Source: Hemileia vastatrix
Lineage: Eukaryota; Basidiomycota; Pucciniomycetes; Pucciniales; Zaghouaniaceae
Assembly: GCA_030280995.1 (NCBI GenBank)
Contig: JASXTE010000014.1
Location: 21,303,650-21,367,649, forward strand
DNA: 64,000 nt
Direction of reading: 5' to 3'
Made by a program: the position numbers and the translations under genes. Positions within the stretch are counted from its first letter, which is position 1. Each line of letters begins with the position of its first letter. This document shows, piece after piece, positions 24,001-31,835 of the stretch. The notes under the pieces were generated by a model. It searched no databases and had not been told where the DNA came from. It worked only from the letters and a program-made list of their open reading frames with translations.

Positions 24001-26913
24001 TTTTACAAGGCCAAGTTCATTTGTACCATGTGCAAAAGCCATTGGAAAAGCTTTAATTAATTCCAAAATATTATCTTTCTCAGTTTCACTTATCTGAGTG
24101 CCAAATGATGCTTTTGAAATTTCTGTTTCCAGAAGTTCCATCTCATTGGATTCTCTTCCTTTAGACGGGGAATTTGTTACTGACTCAATGTGTAAGACTG
24201 TGTTAAAAGAATTTATTTTAAATTTCCTTTTACCATTCATGCCAATTGTAAAATTGTTATTAGCAGGGTCTAATTTTACACCAAATTTAGTCAGAATATC
24301 ATTTCCAATGATAAAACAGTTACTACAATTTGTATTATCCATTACTACAAAGTCACAAGTTACCCTTACATAACCATGTTGGTGTTTAAAGAAAACAGCA
24401 GCTTTGTATTTACCAATGGGGTGTAGTACTGATCCAAAACCTCTCCAATTTTTATTCTGAAGTGGTTCAAGCTTAAACTTATATTCACTATCAATTTTCT
24501 GTAATGTATTAGTGGAAACAACTGAACCAGCAGCTCCTGTGTCCAATACTATATTAACATTTTCACCAGAAATGATAGCTGGAACCGTGATAGGTGTCAT
24601 TCTAAAGTTATCAGCTTGTATATCCTTAATGATTTCAGCATCCTCAAAATTCATTAAAGATTCATTTGAGTCCATATTTAATATTGGATTTTCAAAGATG
24701 GACAAATCATCTTCCAACATACAGACTTCATTTTCATCACTATATGAGATATTGCTGTCATAATCACTTGATTCTTTACTTTTTTCAGTTTCAGTTTCAG
24801 ATTCACGTTGATTTTCAACAATATTTATGTTTTTCTCACATTTGTGACCTTTGACCCAAGGTTTGTTACACTTATAACAAGTATTTGTTTCATACTTTTT
24901 AGGTACTACAGGTGCAGTAGGTTTTTTCTTCTTCTCCTGAAGTGTTTTTGAATTCTGAGTTTTTACAGGTTCAACATTTTGCTTATAAGTGGAATACCTT
25001 GATTCATACTTATGGTTTAATAATATTTCATTGCAAATATTAATAAAGTCAGAATATTCAGTAACATTTAATGTTCTAGCTACAACAATGTCTCTGACAG
25101 ATATAGGTAATTTGTATATTATCTTATCTTTCCATAAGTTAAAATCCATATGAGGCTCAATGGCTTTTAATATTTTGTTTAAATTCATTAAAAATACCAT
25201 AGGTTTGTCACCATTCAACGGATTATACCTAGTCTTCTCATACAGTCTCTGCTGAGTAAGCCTGAATTTATAACCTCCAAATTGTTTTTCAATAAGTTGT
25301 TTCCATTCAGCCCAAGAGTAGTCTCTACCCTCACTTAAGACAGCTTCAAACCATAATAAAGCAACATCCTTAAATAAAGAAATTAATTTTGATGTTATCT
25401 CTTCATCTGGTAACTTATATGAGAATTCCAAGTTGTCAATTCTTTGAATAAAATGTTGCCAATCAGAGCTGGCTTCCCAATCATAAGTCTGGTACTGATC
25501 TATCTTAGGCCAGTTCTTCTGATTGGATTTTATCTCACTAATCTTAGGTAAATTCAACAACTCATTCACTTTTGATAAATGGTCTTGTATTTCTTCCTGC
25601 ACGGATTTGTGACTTACATTTTCAGATTTGACACTACCACCAGATGGTTTCAATTGTGGTGGTATAGGGAAGGAATGAGATTCACTTTTGCCAATGAAAG
25701 GATTATTATTATATTGATTATACTTATGATTATCCTGGTTCATTAGTAGATTGGCAGTTTCAATCTCAACTTTAGTTAATCTTTGTAGCAACTCAGAGAC
25801 ACTTTGATTTGTCTGTGCAAAAGATAACTTTGTTCTTGATTCAGTCTTTAATAAGTGTGTTTCATATAATTTTTCTAATTCACAAAATTTGTTTGAAAGG
25901 TCATTATATTTATTACTCAATGAATCATATTTAAGAGTTAGAGACAAATGTTCTTTCTCTAATTCTTTATTACGTGTTTCTAATTGAGAAATGTTCAATG
26001 TTAAGGATGAAATTGTATCACTAGTGAGTTTAAATGTCTGTTCCTCACAATCAGTCATTCTATTCCACAATGCTGAAACAATTCTATGGACAGTTGGATT
26101 ATTGTTAAAATATTCAATGTCCTCCTTTTCAATTCTCTCACTCTCCTGTGAACTTCTCATCTCACTAGTAGGTGGTTGCAACTGAGGATTAACTGTATTA
26201 TCATTGTATATAGTACTGTTATTATGGACAAAAGACAAGTCAGGTGTATCTACTCTAAAACCTAAATTTCTTAAATCCTCCTCTTTTTTTTGTACAGATT
26301 TAACATCAATAGAATTACCTATATTGTAATTATCAGTATTATGTCTAATCTGAGAGGGTAAGTTACTTACCAAGGGATGGTTGCCAGTCCTGATTTTTGG
26401 CGCTTTTTTCCCTTGTAAGGGTGAGCTGAGGAAGTCAGATGAGGGGGCGGATCCCTGTTGCAACTGTGGCTTGTCCACTGTTGGTGAAACCAGTCCCATT
26501 TCCATTTGTCTACCAGGATTTTCTCCTGGGAGTGAGTGGACCCTCCTTGGGTAGGGAGTTGCTGATTTGATTGACTGGGCTGGCCTCCCTTTAATTCTGC
26601 CATTGCCTGATTCATCTGCTGAAATCCTACCTTGCAATTGTTTTGCAACTGCTCTACCTCTTTGAACATGAGAGATTTTGATTCCTCTAGCTTCAGAACC
26701 TGTTTGGCCAGGTGGGACAGTTGATCCTGAAGAGGAGGAGACGTCTTTTTGATAGTTATCTTTTTTAAGAGGGCGTCCTTTTCCTCTATACTCATGCTTT
26801 CTGGCTGAGGGTACTGTTGTCCCTCCATGGTGATGTCCTGGAAAGTTTTTATTAGCTTTAGACCTGGTATTATAAGCAGGCTGTTCACTTACACTATCCT
26901 GGGGAGCACTCAT
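21046..26913 (-). CDS. Gypsy G Gag-Pol polyprotein, 1955 aa
   Basis: Single open frame. The start has the YNTRSK motif common in fungal Gypsy Gags. Residues about 1-190 are low-complexity S/G/K/R/P; about 260-380 are coiled coil; a capsid-like block lies near 470-590. The zinc knuckle C-x2-C-x7-H-x-C is near 676-690. Protease DTGAAG is near 790. RT has MPFGPKNAP and YIDDII near 1144. RNase H has YTDASF near 1292. The integrase HHCC region spans about 1525-1570, with catalytic D near 1597 and 1658 and E near 1695 (35 residues between the last two). A chromodomain (YLLRFKNKSSEYDQW) is at about 1900-1950. Gag and Pol are fused, so no frameshift is needed. No premature stop is seen. Confidence 0.96.
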   Translation of the reverse strand: MSAPQDSVSEQPAYNTRSKANKNFPGHHHGGTTVPSARKHEYRGKGRPLKKDNYQKDVSSSSGSTVPPGQTGSEARGIKISHVQRGRAVAKQLQGRISADESGNGRIKGRPAQSIKSATPYPRRVHSLPGENPGRQMEMGLVSPTVDKPQLQQGSAPSSDFLSSPLQGKKAPKIRTGNHPLVSNLPSQIRHNTDNYNIGNSIDVKSVQKKEEDLRNLGFRVDTPDLSFVHNNSTIYNDNTVNPQLQPPTSEMRSSQESERIEKEDIEYFNNNPTVHRIVSALWNRMTDCEEQTFKLTSDTISSLTLNISQLETRNKELEKEHLSLTLKYDSLSNKYNDLSNKFCELEKLYETHLLKTESRTKLSFAQTNQSVSELLQRLTKVEIETANLLMNQDNHKYNQYNNNPFIGKSESHSFPIPPQLKPSGGSVKSENVSHKSVQEEIQDHLSKVNELLNLPKISEIKSNQKNWPKIDQYQTYDWEASSDWQHFIQRIDNLEFSYKLPDEEITSKLISLFKDVALLWFEAVLSEGRDYSWAEWKQLIEKQFGGYKFRLTQQRLYEKTRYNPLNGDKPMVFLMNLNKILKAIEPHMDFNLWKDKIIYKLPISVRDIVVARTLNVTEYSDFINICNEILLNHKYESRYSTYKQNVEPVKTQNSKTLQEKKKKPTAPVVPKKYETNTCYKCNKPWVKGHKCEKNINIVENQRESETETEKSKESSDYDSNISYSDENEVCMLEDDLSIFENPILNMDSNESLMNFEDAEIIKDIQADNFRMTPITVPAIISGENVNIVLDTGAAGSVVSTNTLQKIDSEYKFKLEPLQNKNWRGFGSVLHPIGKYKAAVFFKHQHGYVRVTCDFVVMDNTNCSNCFIIGNDILTKFGVKLDPANNNFTIGMNGKRKFKINSFNTVLHIESVTNSPSKGRESNEMELLETEISKASFGTQISETEKDNILELIKAFPMAFAHGTNELGLVKDHEMKISLTCDMDNIPASLKKKPYPASPMKRKDIEDNIKMLLKMNILEKVETTPKYCVISPVLISYEKDKARLCGDYRALNTFTVDDIYPLPRIASIHATLKGAKYISCLDGNKGYHQIPVEKNSQNFLLITTHMGIYKYVRMPFGPKNAPSVFQKLMDITFHNEMIEGWLMVYIDDIIVFSKKIDEHLIHLRKVFQKMDEIKMTLALKKCKFGFESLKVLGHIVSGLQICVDQNKVAAIKNIGIPQNVKDVQSFLGMCGYYRQYIKKYQSIAAPLTTLIKKSEAFIWNNERQQAFKKLKECLMTAPILGLPDFQLPFVLYTDASFIGLGAALHQKQLIEGKMSEVVICYISRTLRSGELKYGATQLECLAVVWALEKLHYYLEDQRFELITDCSAVKSLLNMKTPNRNMFRWQLAVQEYRGRMTITHRAGTLHSNVDLLSRVPLPNNDDNPAYVPESEIINIYGIYIVDLEDEFMQSILDNYNSDPDLSKLTTILNDPSNASMNVLIKTLPIKYKEALEKGKFSIEDGFIYYRKKLSNVIVIPPSMKELMLSICHDDILAGHFDYHKTLTRVKNTAWWINMSEDVQKYVETCDSCQKSKRLTGKRAGLLQQIEQPKAPWEIINMDFVTGLPIAGHKSYNSCWVIVDRFTKMCKFIPTQKEVSAKDLAFIWWTQMLNTAGFPKAIVSDRDPKFTSEFWTSLMDVSGCQLKLSTAHHPQTDGLAERMIQTLEDMIRRYCAFGLNFKDNDKFTHDWVTLIPGLEFAYNSTVHSVTGKKPFELWLGYVPNTPAKTLNKLPRLDIHPGTKSFLQMQELCRKHAQECINKAFEYEKKRWDKAHKEQMFKEGDEVLISTLHFNLNGNVKLKDPFIGPFVVKKMVGNNAVEVILYAPYDRKLSVFPISLIKPYHSNDTSLFPRRSGRHKQKPEEIVEKAEIEKILKKRHLTKENGVEYLLRFKNKSSEYDQWIPENEISDLKNLLKKFKSK
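26367..26888 (-). CDS. Overlapping +1-frame ORF in Gypsy G gag
   Basis: Entirely inside the Gag N-terminal region, +1 to gag. The first ATG is at 26828 (MEGQQYPQPE); the open frame extends upstream with a GTG. It encodes a coiled coil (LSHLAKQVLKLEESKSL), a Gln/Pro-rich linker, KWKWDWFHQQW, then HPYKGKKRQK and ends IPW-stop. The gag frame opposite is low complexity while this one looks structured. The stop is created by TGG-TAAGTA, that is a G|GTAAGT donor-like sequence. Either a separate overprinted protein or an alternative 5' exon of Gag is possible. Confidence 0.55.
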   Translation of the reverse strand: MNSLLIIPGLKLIKTFQDITMEGQQYPQPESMSIEEKDALLKKITIKKTSPPLQDQLSHLAKQVLKLEESKSLMFKEVEQLQNNCKVGFQQMNQAMAELKGGQPSQSNQQLPTQGGSTHSQEKILVDKWKWDWFHQQWTSHSCNRDPPPHLTSSAHPYKGKKRQKSGLATIPW

Positions 26914-27423
26914 ATTGTTCAGAATAACAATATTTTACGTCTACAAAAGGAAAAACTCTGTGGAATTAGTAGACAAAAGATATTAGTAATTATATTACTA
27001 ATAAAAAAGCAATGGAGCTTACCCTGAATTTATATCTTTATTTATTTAAATAAAATATAAGAAAAATTCGAAAAAATCTGTTAAAAATATAATAATAAGT
27101 TTAAATAGACCTCTATAAGGGTGAATAATTAGCTTACCAAGCTTTAGCAAAATACCAATTTAATTAGGTGTTATATTGGTGTCCAAATACCAAGTGAAAT
27201 TGGGTTTATATTGGGTACAGTTACTACTGTAAATATCTAATTTTTATGATAAAAAATTAGTACAATTATTATAAGGGTTCTTTTCCGCAATCAATGAGTT
27301 ATGATGACCCACTAATATGCAGCAGACCCAAATATTTGGTTAATTTTGAGTTGTACTAAGGTAAAAATCACGTCCCAAGGCTTATACTAAATAATAAGTA
27401 AAATATAAGGAAAGACCCCCAAT
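26914..27423 (-). other. Gypsy G 5' leader and PBS region
   Basis: Non-coding leader between the 5' LTR and gag. The bases after the LTR read ATTGGGGGTCTTTCC on the minus strand, the candidate primer-binding site. Unlike Gypsy A, B and D, no UU-GAC...GUC hairpins are visible. Confidence 0.7.
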
Positions 27424-28600
27424 TGTCAGTACAGTCTAGTATATAAGTATGATATAATAGTGTTATTTTATGGTCCTACTACTTATTAATAAATGATTTA
27501 GTGATTAAACCTCAGGGGAAGACTAATAGAATAGTTATACTCAAATTAAACTCACAATACTTGGATTTAAATGCGTGCTAGTGGTGGAAAATAGAAGAAT
27601 AAAATATAGTTATAGCTTTTATAAAGATAATATCAATTTATAAGGGCTTTATAATATATTTCTGAATGTTAATAATTGTAGTGTAATGTTTCTTTGAAGT
27701 GTAGTAATTGAATGATGATAATAAACCGTCAAAATCCCTTCTTACTTATACCCAAATCCACTGGAGTGCACAGACCTTCAATCCAGATGATGTCACTGCT
27801 ATCCCCGGCAATTACAGCACTGTGAGGGCCCATCACCTCCCCATGGCGTCCAATTCAAGCAGTTTCAACACCCAGACCTCCAGTAAGGACCCTCCATCAC
27901 TATTAATAATAACACAGAGTCATACCATAAATAGAAATCCCAGATAAAAGCGGATACCATAAAGAAACAGGTAAAATAAATGATCAAAAAGAGATTTAAT
28001 GAAACTAAAAGCATATAAAGGAAACAAATAAAATGTCCAAGCCCCCAATAACATCCCCAAGCATCCACATTAACCCAAAAACATCTTTCCAACCCATAAA
28101 TCCGTGAATAACCATCCAAGGAAGTAATTTTAGTTGTCCAAACTGGGTGTATGCGCCTGATATAGGTGTCTATGCTTCTGTAGGCGTTGTGAATCCACTG
28201 ATTTCGTCCATATGACCTAAAATAAGCAGAAAAACAAAGGTTATAGGCTATTAAGGGGCTAAAACCCACTTATATACCTAAATATACATAATATACTGCA
28301 TATTTCACTGAATATGAGATTTATGTATACATATAAGCTTATGTATGTCAATAATTACTTCATATCACTTAAGATAAGTATATTATGACTCCATTAACAC
28401 CTTAATAAGTATTATTAGGCCATGGATAAGCTATTTAAACTATTATAAATTATATAATAGAATAATAATTATATATATATATAATAAAATAATATATATT
28501 ATTATTTTAACCTTATTTTTAAGATATAAGCTTAATCTAGTTAAGGTTATCTTATTTTAAGCATAAGAAATACTCAGTACTAAGGATATTTAGGCTGACA
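27424..28600 (-). repeat. Gypsy G 5' LTR
   Basis: 1177 bp and nearly identical to 19755-20931, flanked on the outside by AAAAT at 28601-28605. Confidence 0.93.
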
Positions 28601-28645
28601 AAAATCCTTCCAATAACACTCCAACATTTTTCAACGCAATTTTAA

Positions 28646-30102
28646 TTTTTTTCTCTTTCTCTTCAAATTATCAATTTGCATGTATTATTCACTGAGAATG
28701 GTAAATTTTTTTGCATATTTTTTTGGTTTTTGAATTTGCTGTTAAAGTCTTATTTTTTTTTCTCTCTGTGTTTTCTTTCATCAACTCAACATGAAATTGC
28801 ATATTTTCAGCAAACACCACGCAATATAGGGGGAGGACTTGCTAGCAAGTCCGCAACTTGAAGTCAGATGGAAATCAGATGGAACTCAGACTGAAGTAAT
28901 ACTGAACTTTCACTTGAAGTATCACACAAATAACAATGGATCTATATTGAAAACATAGTGAAAGTGTGAGGATAACTGAATGGAAGCCAGAAAAAATCAT
29001 TCCATGAGTCTACTCAATGCAAAGTATTTTTTGAAACAGCTTATTAAAATAATACTTTATTAAATTAATTTGATCAATAAAAATTGATTGACAATATTGC
29101 AATTCTTAAATACAATAATTTTATTAAAAAATTTCAGATTACATATAAAAAAAATCAGTGACTTTTTCTATTACTTATAACTGTTTTTACAGAATTGAAA
29201 ACTATGTTTCAGCTAATATTTTATGGAAGTGAACTCTGTTCTTCGCCCGAAGAACAGAGTTCATCCTCCTATTTTCACACTCTGTTTGCACCAATCTCCA
29301 TCCCTTTCAATTCTATCAACACATGCTTGTCTTCCCTTCCCATGCCTTTCGCTATCCTCCCAGCCCCATTGTATGCCATCCTCTTTTGATCCCCATTTCA
29401 CCCCTCTCAACCTCTCCCAGACCCTTTTCTTCATTTAAAATGCCTCGGAACCCTTAATCTTCCCTTCCAACTCTTTCCCAACCTTTTCGCTACCCCATAC
29501 ACCCTTCCTCACCCCTCTCTCCAGCCTTAGTCCCAAACCTAGTTTCTAGACTTGATCTGCATTTTGGCTTAAGGAATTGTCATTACTTTAAAAGTAGTAT
29601 ACTTGACATATCTTATTTATATATTAATTAATATATGTAATTATATTAAATTTTGATGACTTTCACCCTTTACTTCAATAAAATGCAGGGGAGGGTATTG
29701 CCAATTTTTTAAATCTGACATGTGAAATTGATGACTTAGAAAAATTTGGTGGTACCCACCCCTTGTTTCAATAAAATGCAGGGGAGGGTATTGCCAATTT
29801 TTTAAATCTGACATGTGAAATTGATGACTTGGAAAAATTTGGTGGTACCCACCCCTTGTTTCAATAAAATGCAGGGGAGGGCATTGCCAATTTTTTAAAT
29901 CTGACATGTGAAATTGATGACTTAGAAAAATTTAGATAAGCAAACTTATTGACTAGAAAGTAAAGATAGAAAATTTTTATTATACATTCAAATTTTTGTC
30001 AAAAATAACGTACTATATTCTTTTCCTTTTATAAGTCAGCATATAAGAAAATATTACCAAAAAGAAATCAAAAAAAATTAAATTAACTAGAAAAACAAAT
30101 TA
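28646..30102. other. Harbinger interior without genes: inverted-repeat end, hairpin, minisatellite
   Basis: Between the two Harbinger genes. At 28826-28900 lies one end of the inverted-repeat family found complete at 38210, with the palindrome GGACTTGCTAGCAAGTCC (28835-28852). I could not find its other end. At 29230-29263 there is a perfect 34-bp hairpin with 16-bp arms. At 29660-29937 there is a 93-bp tandem repeat. The rest is unstructured AT-rich sequence. Confidence 0.6.
29660..29937. repeat. 93-bp minisatellite, about 3 copies
   Basis: The anchor TTCAATAAAATGCAGGGG starts at 29674, 29767 and 29860, an exact 93-bp period. Units differ by a few substitutions. As 93 is a multiple of three, the minus frame stays open with a 31-residue repeat, but there is no sign it is translated. 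Confidence 0.9.
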
Positions 30103-31417
30103 TCAATTGAAAAGGTCAAGTAATTTTTTAATGTCCTCATAAGATTGGCCATTTTTAACACATTCCATAATGAAATCTTTTTTTTTAAAACTCTCTTGTT
30201 TTTCCAATTCACAAGTAGCCATTTCTCTTTGAAATTGACGGTCATTTACTCTTTCCATCTGCTCTACCTCAAATTTTTTTTCTTCCAAATCTAAGGCTTG
30301 CTGATCTTTCCTTAGCATATGATCAAACTTCATCTTCTCAAAGTCAAGGGCATTATTTGCAATAGTTGATTTCGCTGAGAAAATTAAATTGAAATAAATA
30401 AATAAATGAGTTAATGATTAAGATATATAGTAAACAAAACTTACTTATATCTTTTTTTTCAAAATAATCCTCAAGGGAGCCAAATGAGCTTGTTGAAGTA
30501 TTACCATGTTTTAATAGATGGTTCAAGTTCATTGAAGTTGAGGCTCGACGCTTTAGTTTGGAGTTTGAACAAGAGGCTTCAGGAAGTTCTTCTAAAGCAG
30601 CTTCTAAAGAGGTATTCACGTTTCCAGAATTGAGATAATTTAATGGAGATTGAGTTTGAGTAGGAGGAGACTAGAAAGAAAGAGAAATTCAGAGAAGAAT
30701 TGAAGAAAAAACAAAAAGTAAACATACATTTAAATTTTGGGCCTCTGAGGATTCAGATCTTCTGCGATATAATTGTTCTGCTTGATAGTTGGGATCATCT
30801 TCAGCTGAACTATGGTTAGAAGGTGGAGGGGATTGATCTTCTTCAAGTAAAGGTGTGTTGGGAGGATTATAGGAAGGTTTGGATCCAGAAGGTATATGCT
30901 TAGTAGTATCGTGTAGAAACCAAGGGTTTACATCAACTCGGGTTCCAAAAAGATTATCCATTTCCTCATAGAAAGGACACATGACATTGAGCTTTTCGGA
31001 AACAGTAGTAATTCCAATCTCCAAATCATCATCGTCAATACCAAAGCCAGTTTCATTTACAGCATGATGAGTCTTTTTATATTTTGAATGGTAACTCTTA
31101 AATCTCTCCTTCATTTGTTTAGGATTGATATTGATTCTCCCCCTTGTTTTCTTCCTTACTTCATTGGCCATCAACAAGTAGCCATTAACCTTTGAAGAAG
31201 GTGGACGTCCAATACGAGTGGACTTTTCACATCCAAAACATGCTTCAAAATTTGATTTTATTTTAAGGAAGTTGATTATGATGAGATAATCATCCTTTTT
31301 AAGCTGACCTGAACCTGCCTTTGATTTTTCAGGTGTAGGGCTTGCTTTACGAGGAGACTTTTGTGACGAAGCAGATTTTTGAGTTACCTTTTGAGATTTG
31401 GAATGTCTGGGAGGCAT
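30103..31417 (-). CDS. Harbinger partner protein, Myb/trihelix-like, three exons
   Basis: ATG at 31417. Exon 1 31417-30728, intron 30727-30671 (GTATGT...TAG, 57 nt), exon 2 30670-30445, intron 30444-30375 (GTAAGT...CAG, 70 nt), exon 3 30374-30103. The start is basic and Ser/Pro/Lys-rich. The middle (about 31240-30950) has a DNA-binding-type helical block with MKERFKSYHSKYKKTHH and ends CPFYEEMDNLFG, a signature I associate with transposon-linked trihelix-like proteins in rust fungi. The C-terminus is a charged coiled coil. In Harbingers this protein brings transposase to DNA. All three exons join in frame. Confidence 0.8.
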
Positions 31418-31719
31418 TATGAAACTGGCACATAACAAGAAAAAAGATTAAAAAGTAGAAGAAATAAGTAAAAAAGAATGTAAACATGCCTGGTCAAAAT
31501 ATTGAAAATGTCAGGAAGGGGTGTGTGCCGAGGATTGATGGGTAGGTAGCGAGGAAGGTCAGTGTGTCACATGTTACAGGGATGGGGTAAGAAAGGAAGG
31601 GATGTTTTGTGGCCAAAATGTGGTTGTGAAAAAAAACGGGAAAAAAGTGCTGATTTGAGGTCATAACTGACACCCTTTTTTGAAATAAGTGACTTTTTTG
31701 CAAAATTTAAGTGCTGATT

Positions 31720-31774
31720 TGGTTTGAAATCCGCACTTAATTTAAGTGCGGATTTGCCAGAACTGACACCCCCT
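31720..31774. repeat. Harbinger right TIR with palindromic subterminal repeat
   Basis: The inverted 12-mer pair at 31727-31738 and 31744-31755 forms a 29-bp palindrome, followed by GCCAGAACTGACACCCCCT to 31774. Confidence 0.88.
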
Positions 31775-31835
31775 AATGTAAGTGCAAATTTTTCAATCTA
31801 TCACTCTCATGTACAAATACATCTCTTATATTTTC
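31775..31835 (-). pseudogene. Gypsy E gag fragment on the far side of Harbinger
   Basis: Aligns with 32697-32753 of Gypsy D and continues the E gag from 18227. At about 31829-31837 it joins a different gag position of D, so this is a rearrangement junction between two copies that share only a few bases there. Confidence 0.75.

Larger units (their letters stand above)
19755..28600 (-). mobile_element. Gypsy G, full length, likely young
   Basis: Two 1177-bp LTRs (19755-20931 and 27424-28600) differ at only about two positions by eye (near 20309 and 20910). The 5-bp target duplication AAAAT flanks both sides (19750-19754, 28601-28605). The internal region has a PBS-like start, an open Gag-Pol and a polypurine tract. 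This is the only element in the window without a visible lesion. Confidence 0.95.
18228..31774. mobile_element. PIF/Harbinger transposon carrying a nested Gypsy
   Basis: Terminal inverted repeats of at least 30 bp are perfect (start AGGGGGTGTCAGTTCTGGC). AAT flanks both sides (18225-18227 and 31775-31777). The paralogous gag sequence at 32690-32701 shows the uninterrupted site with a single AAT, which fixes the boundaries. It holds the two genes expected of an autonomous Harbinger: a DDE transposase (plus) and a Myb/trihelix-like partner (minus). Subtracting G plus one target duplication (8851 bp) leaves about 4.7 kb. Harbingers usually duplicate TWA; AAT is atypical. Confidence 0.93.

Noticed and set aside
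29660..29937. CRISPR array
   Set aside because: 93-bp contiguous tandem units with no spacers, in a eukaryotic transposon.
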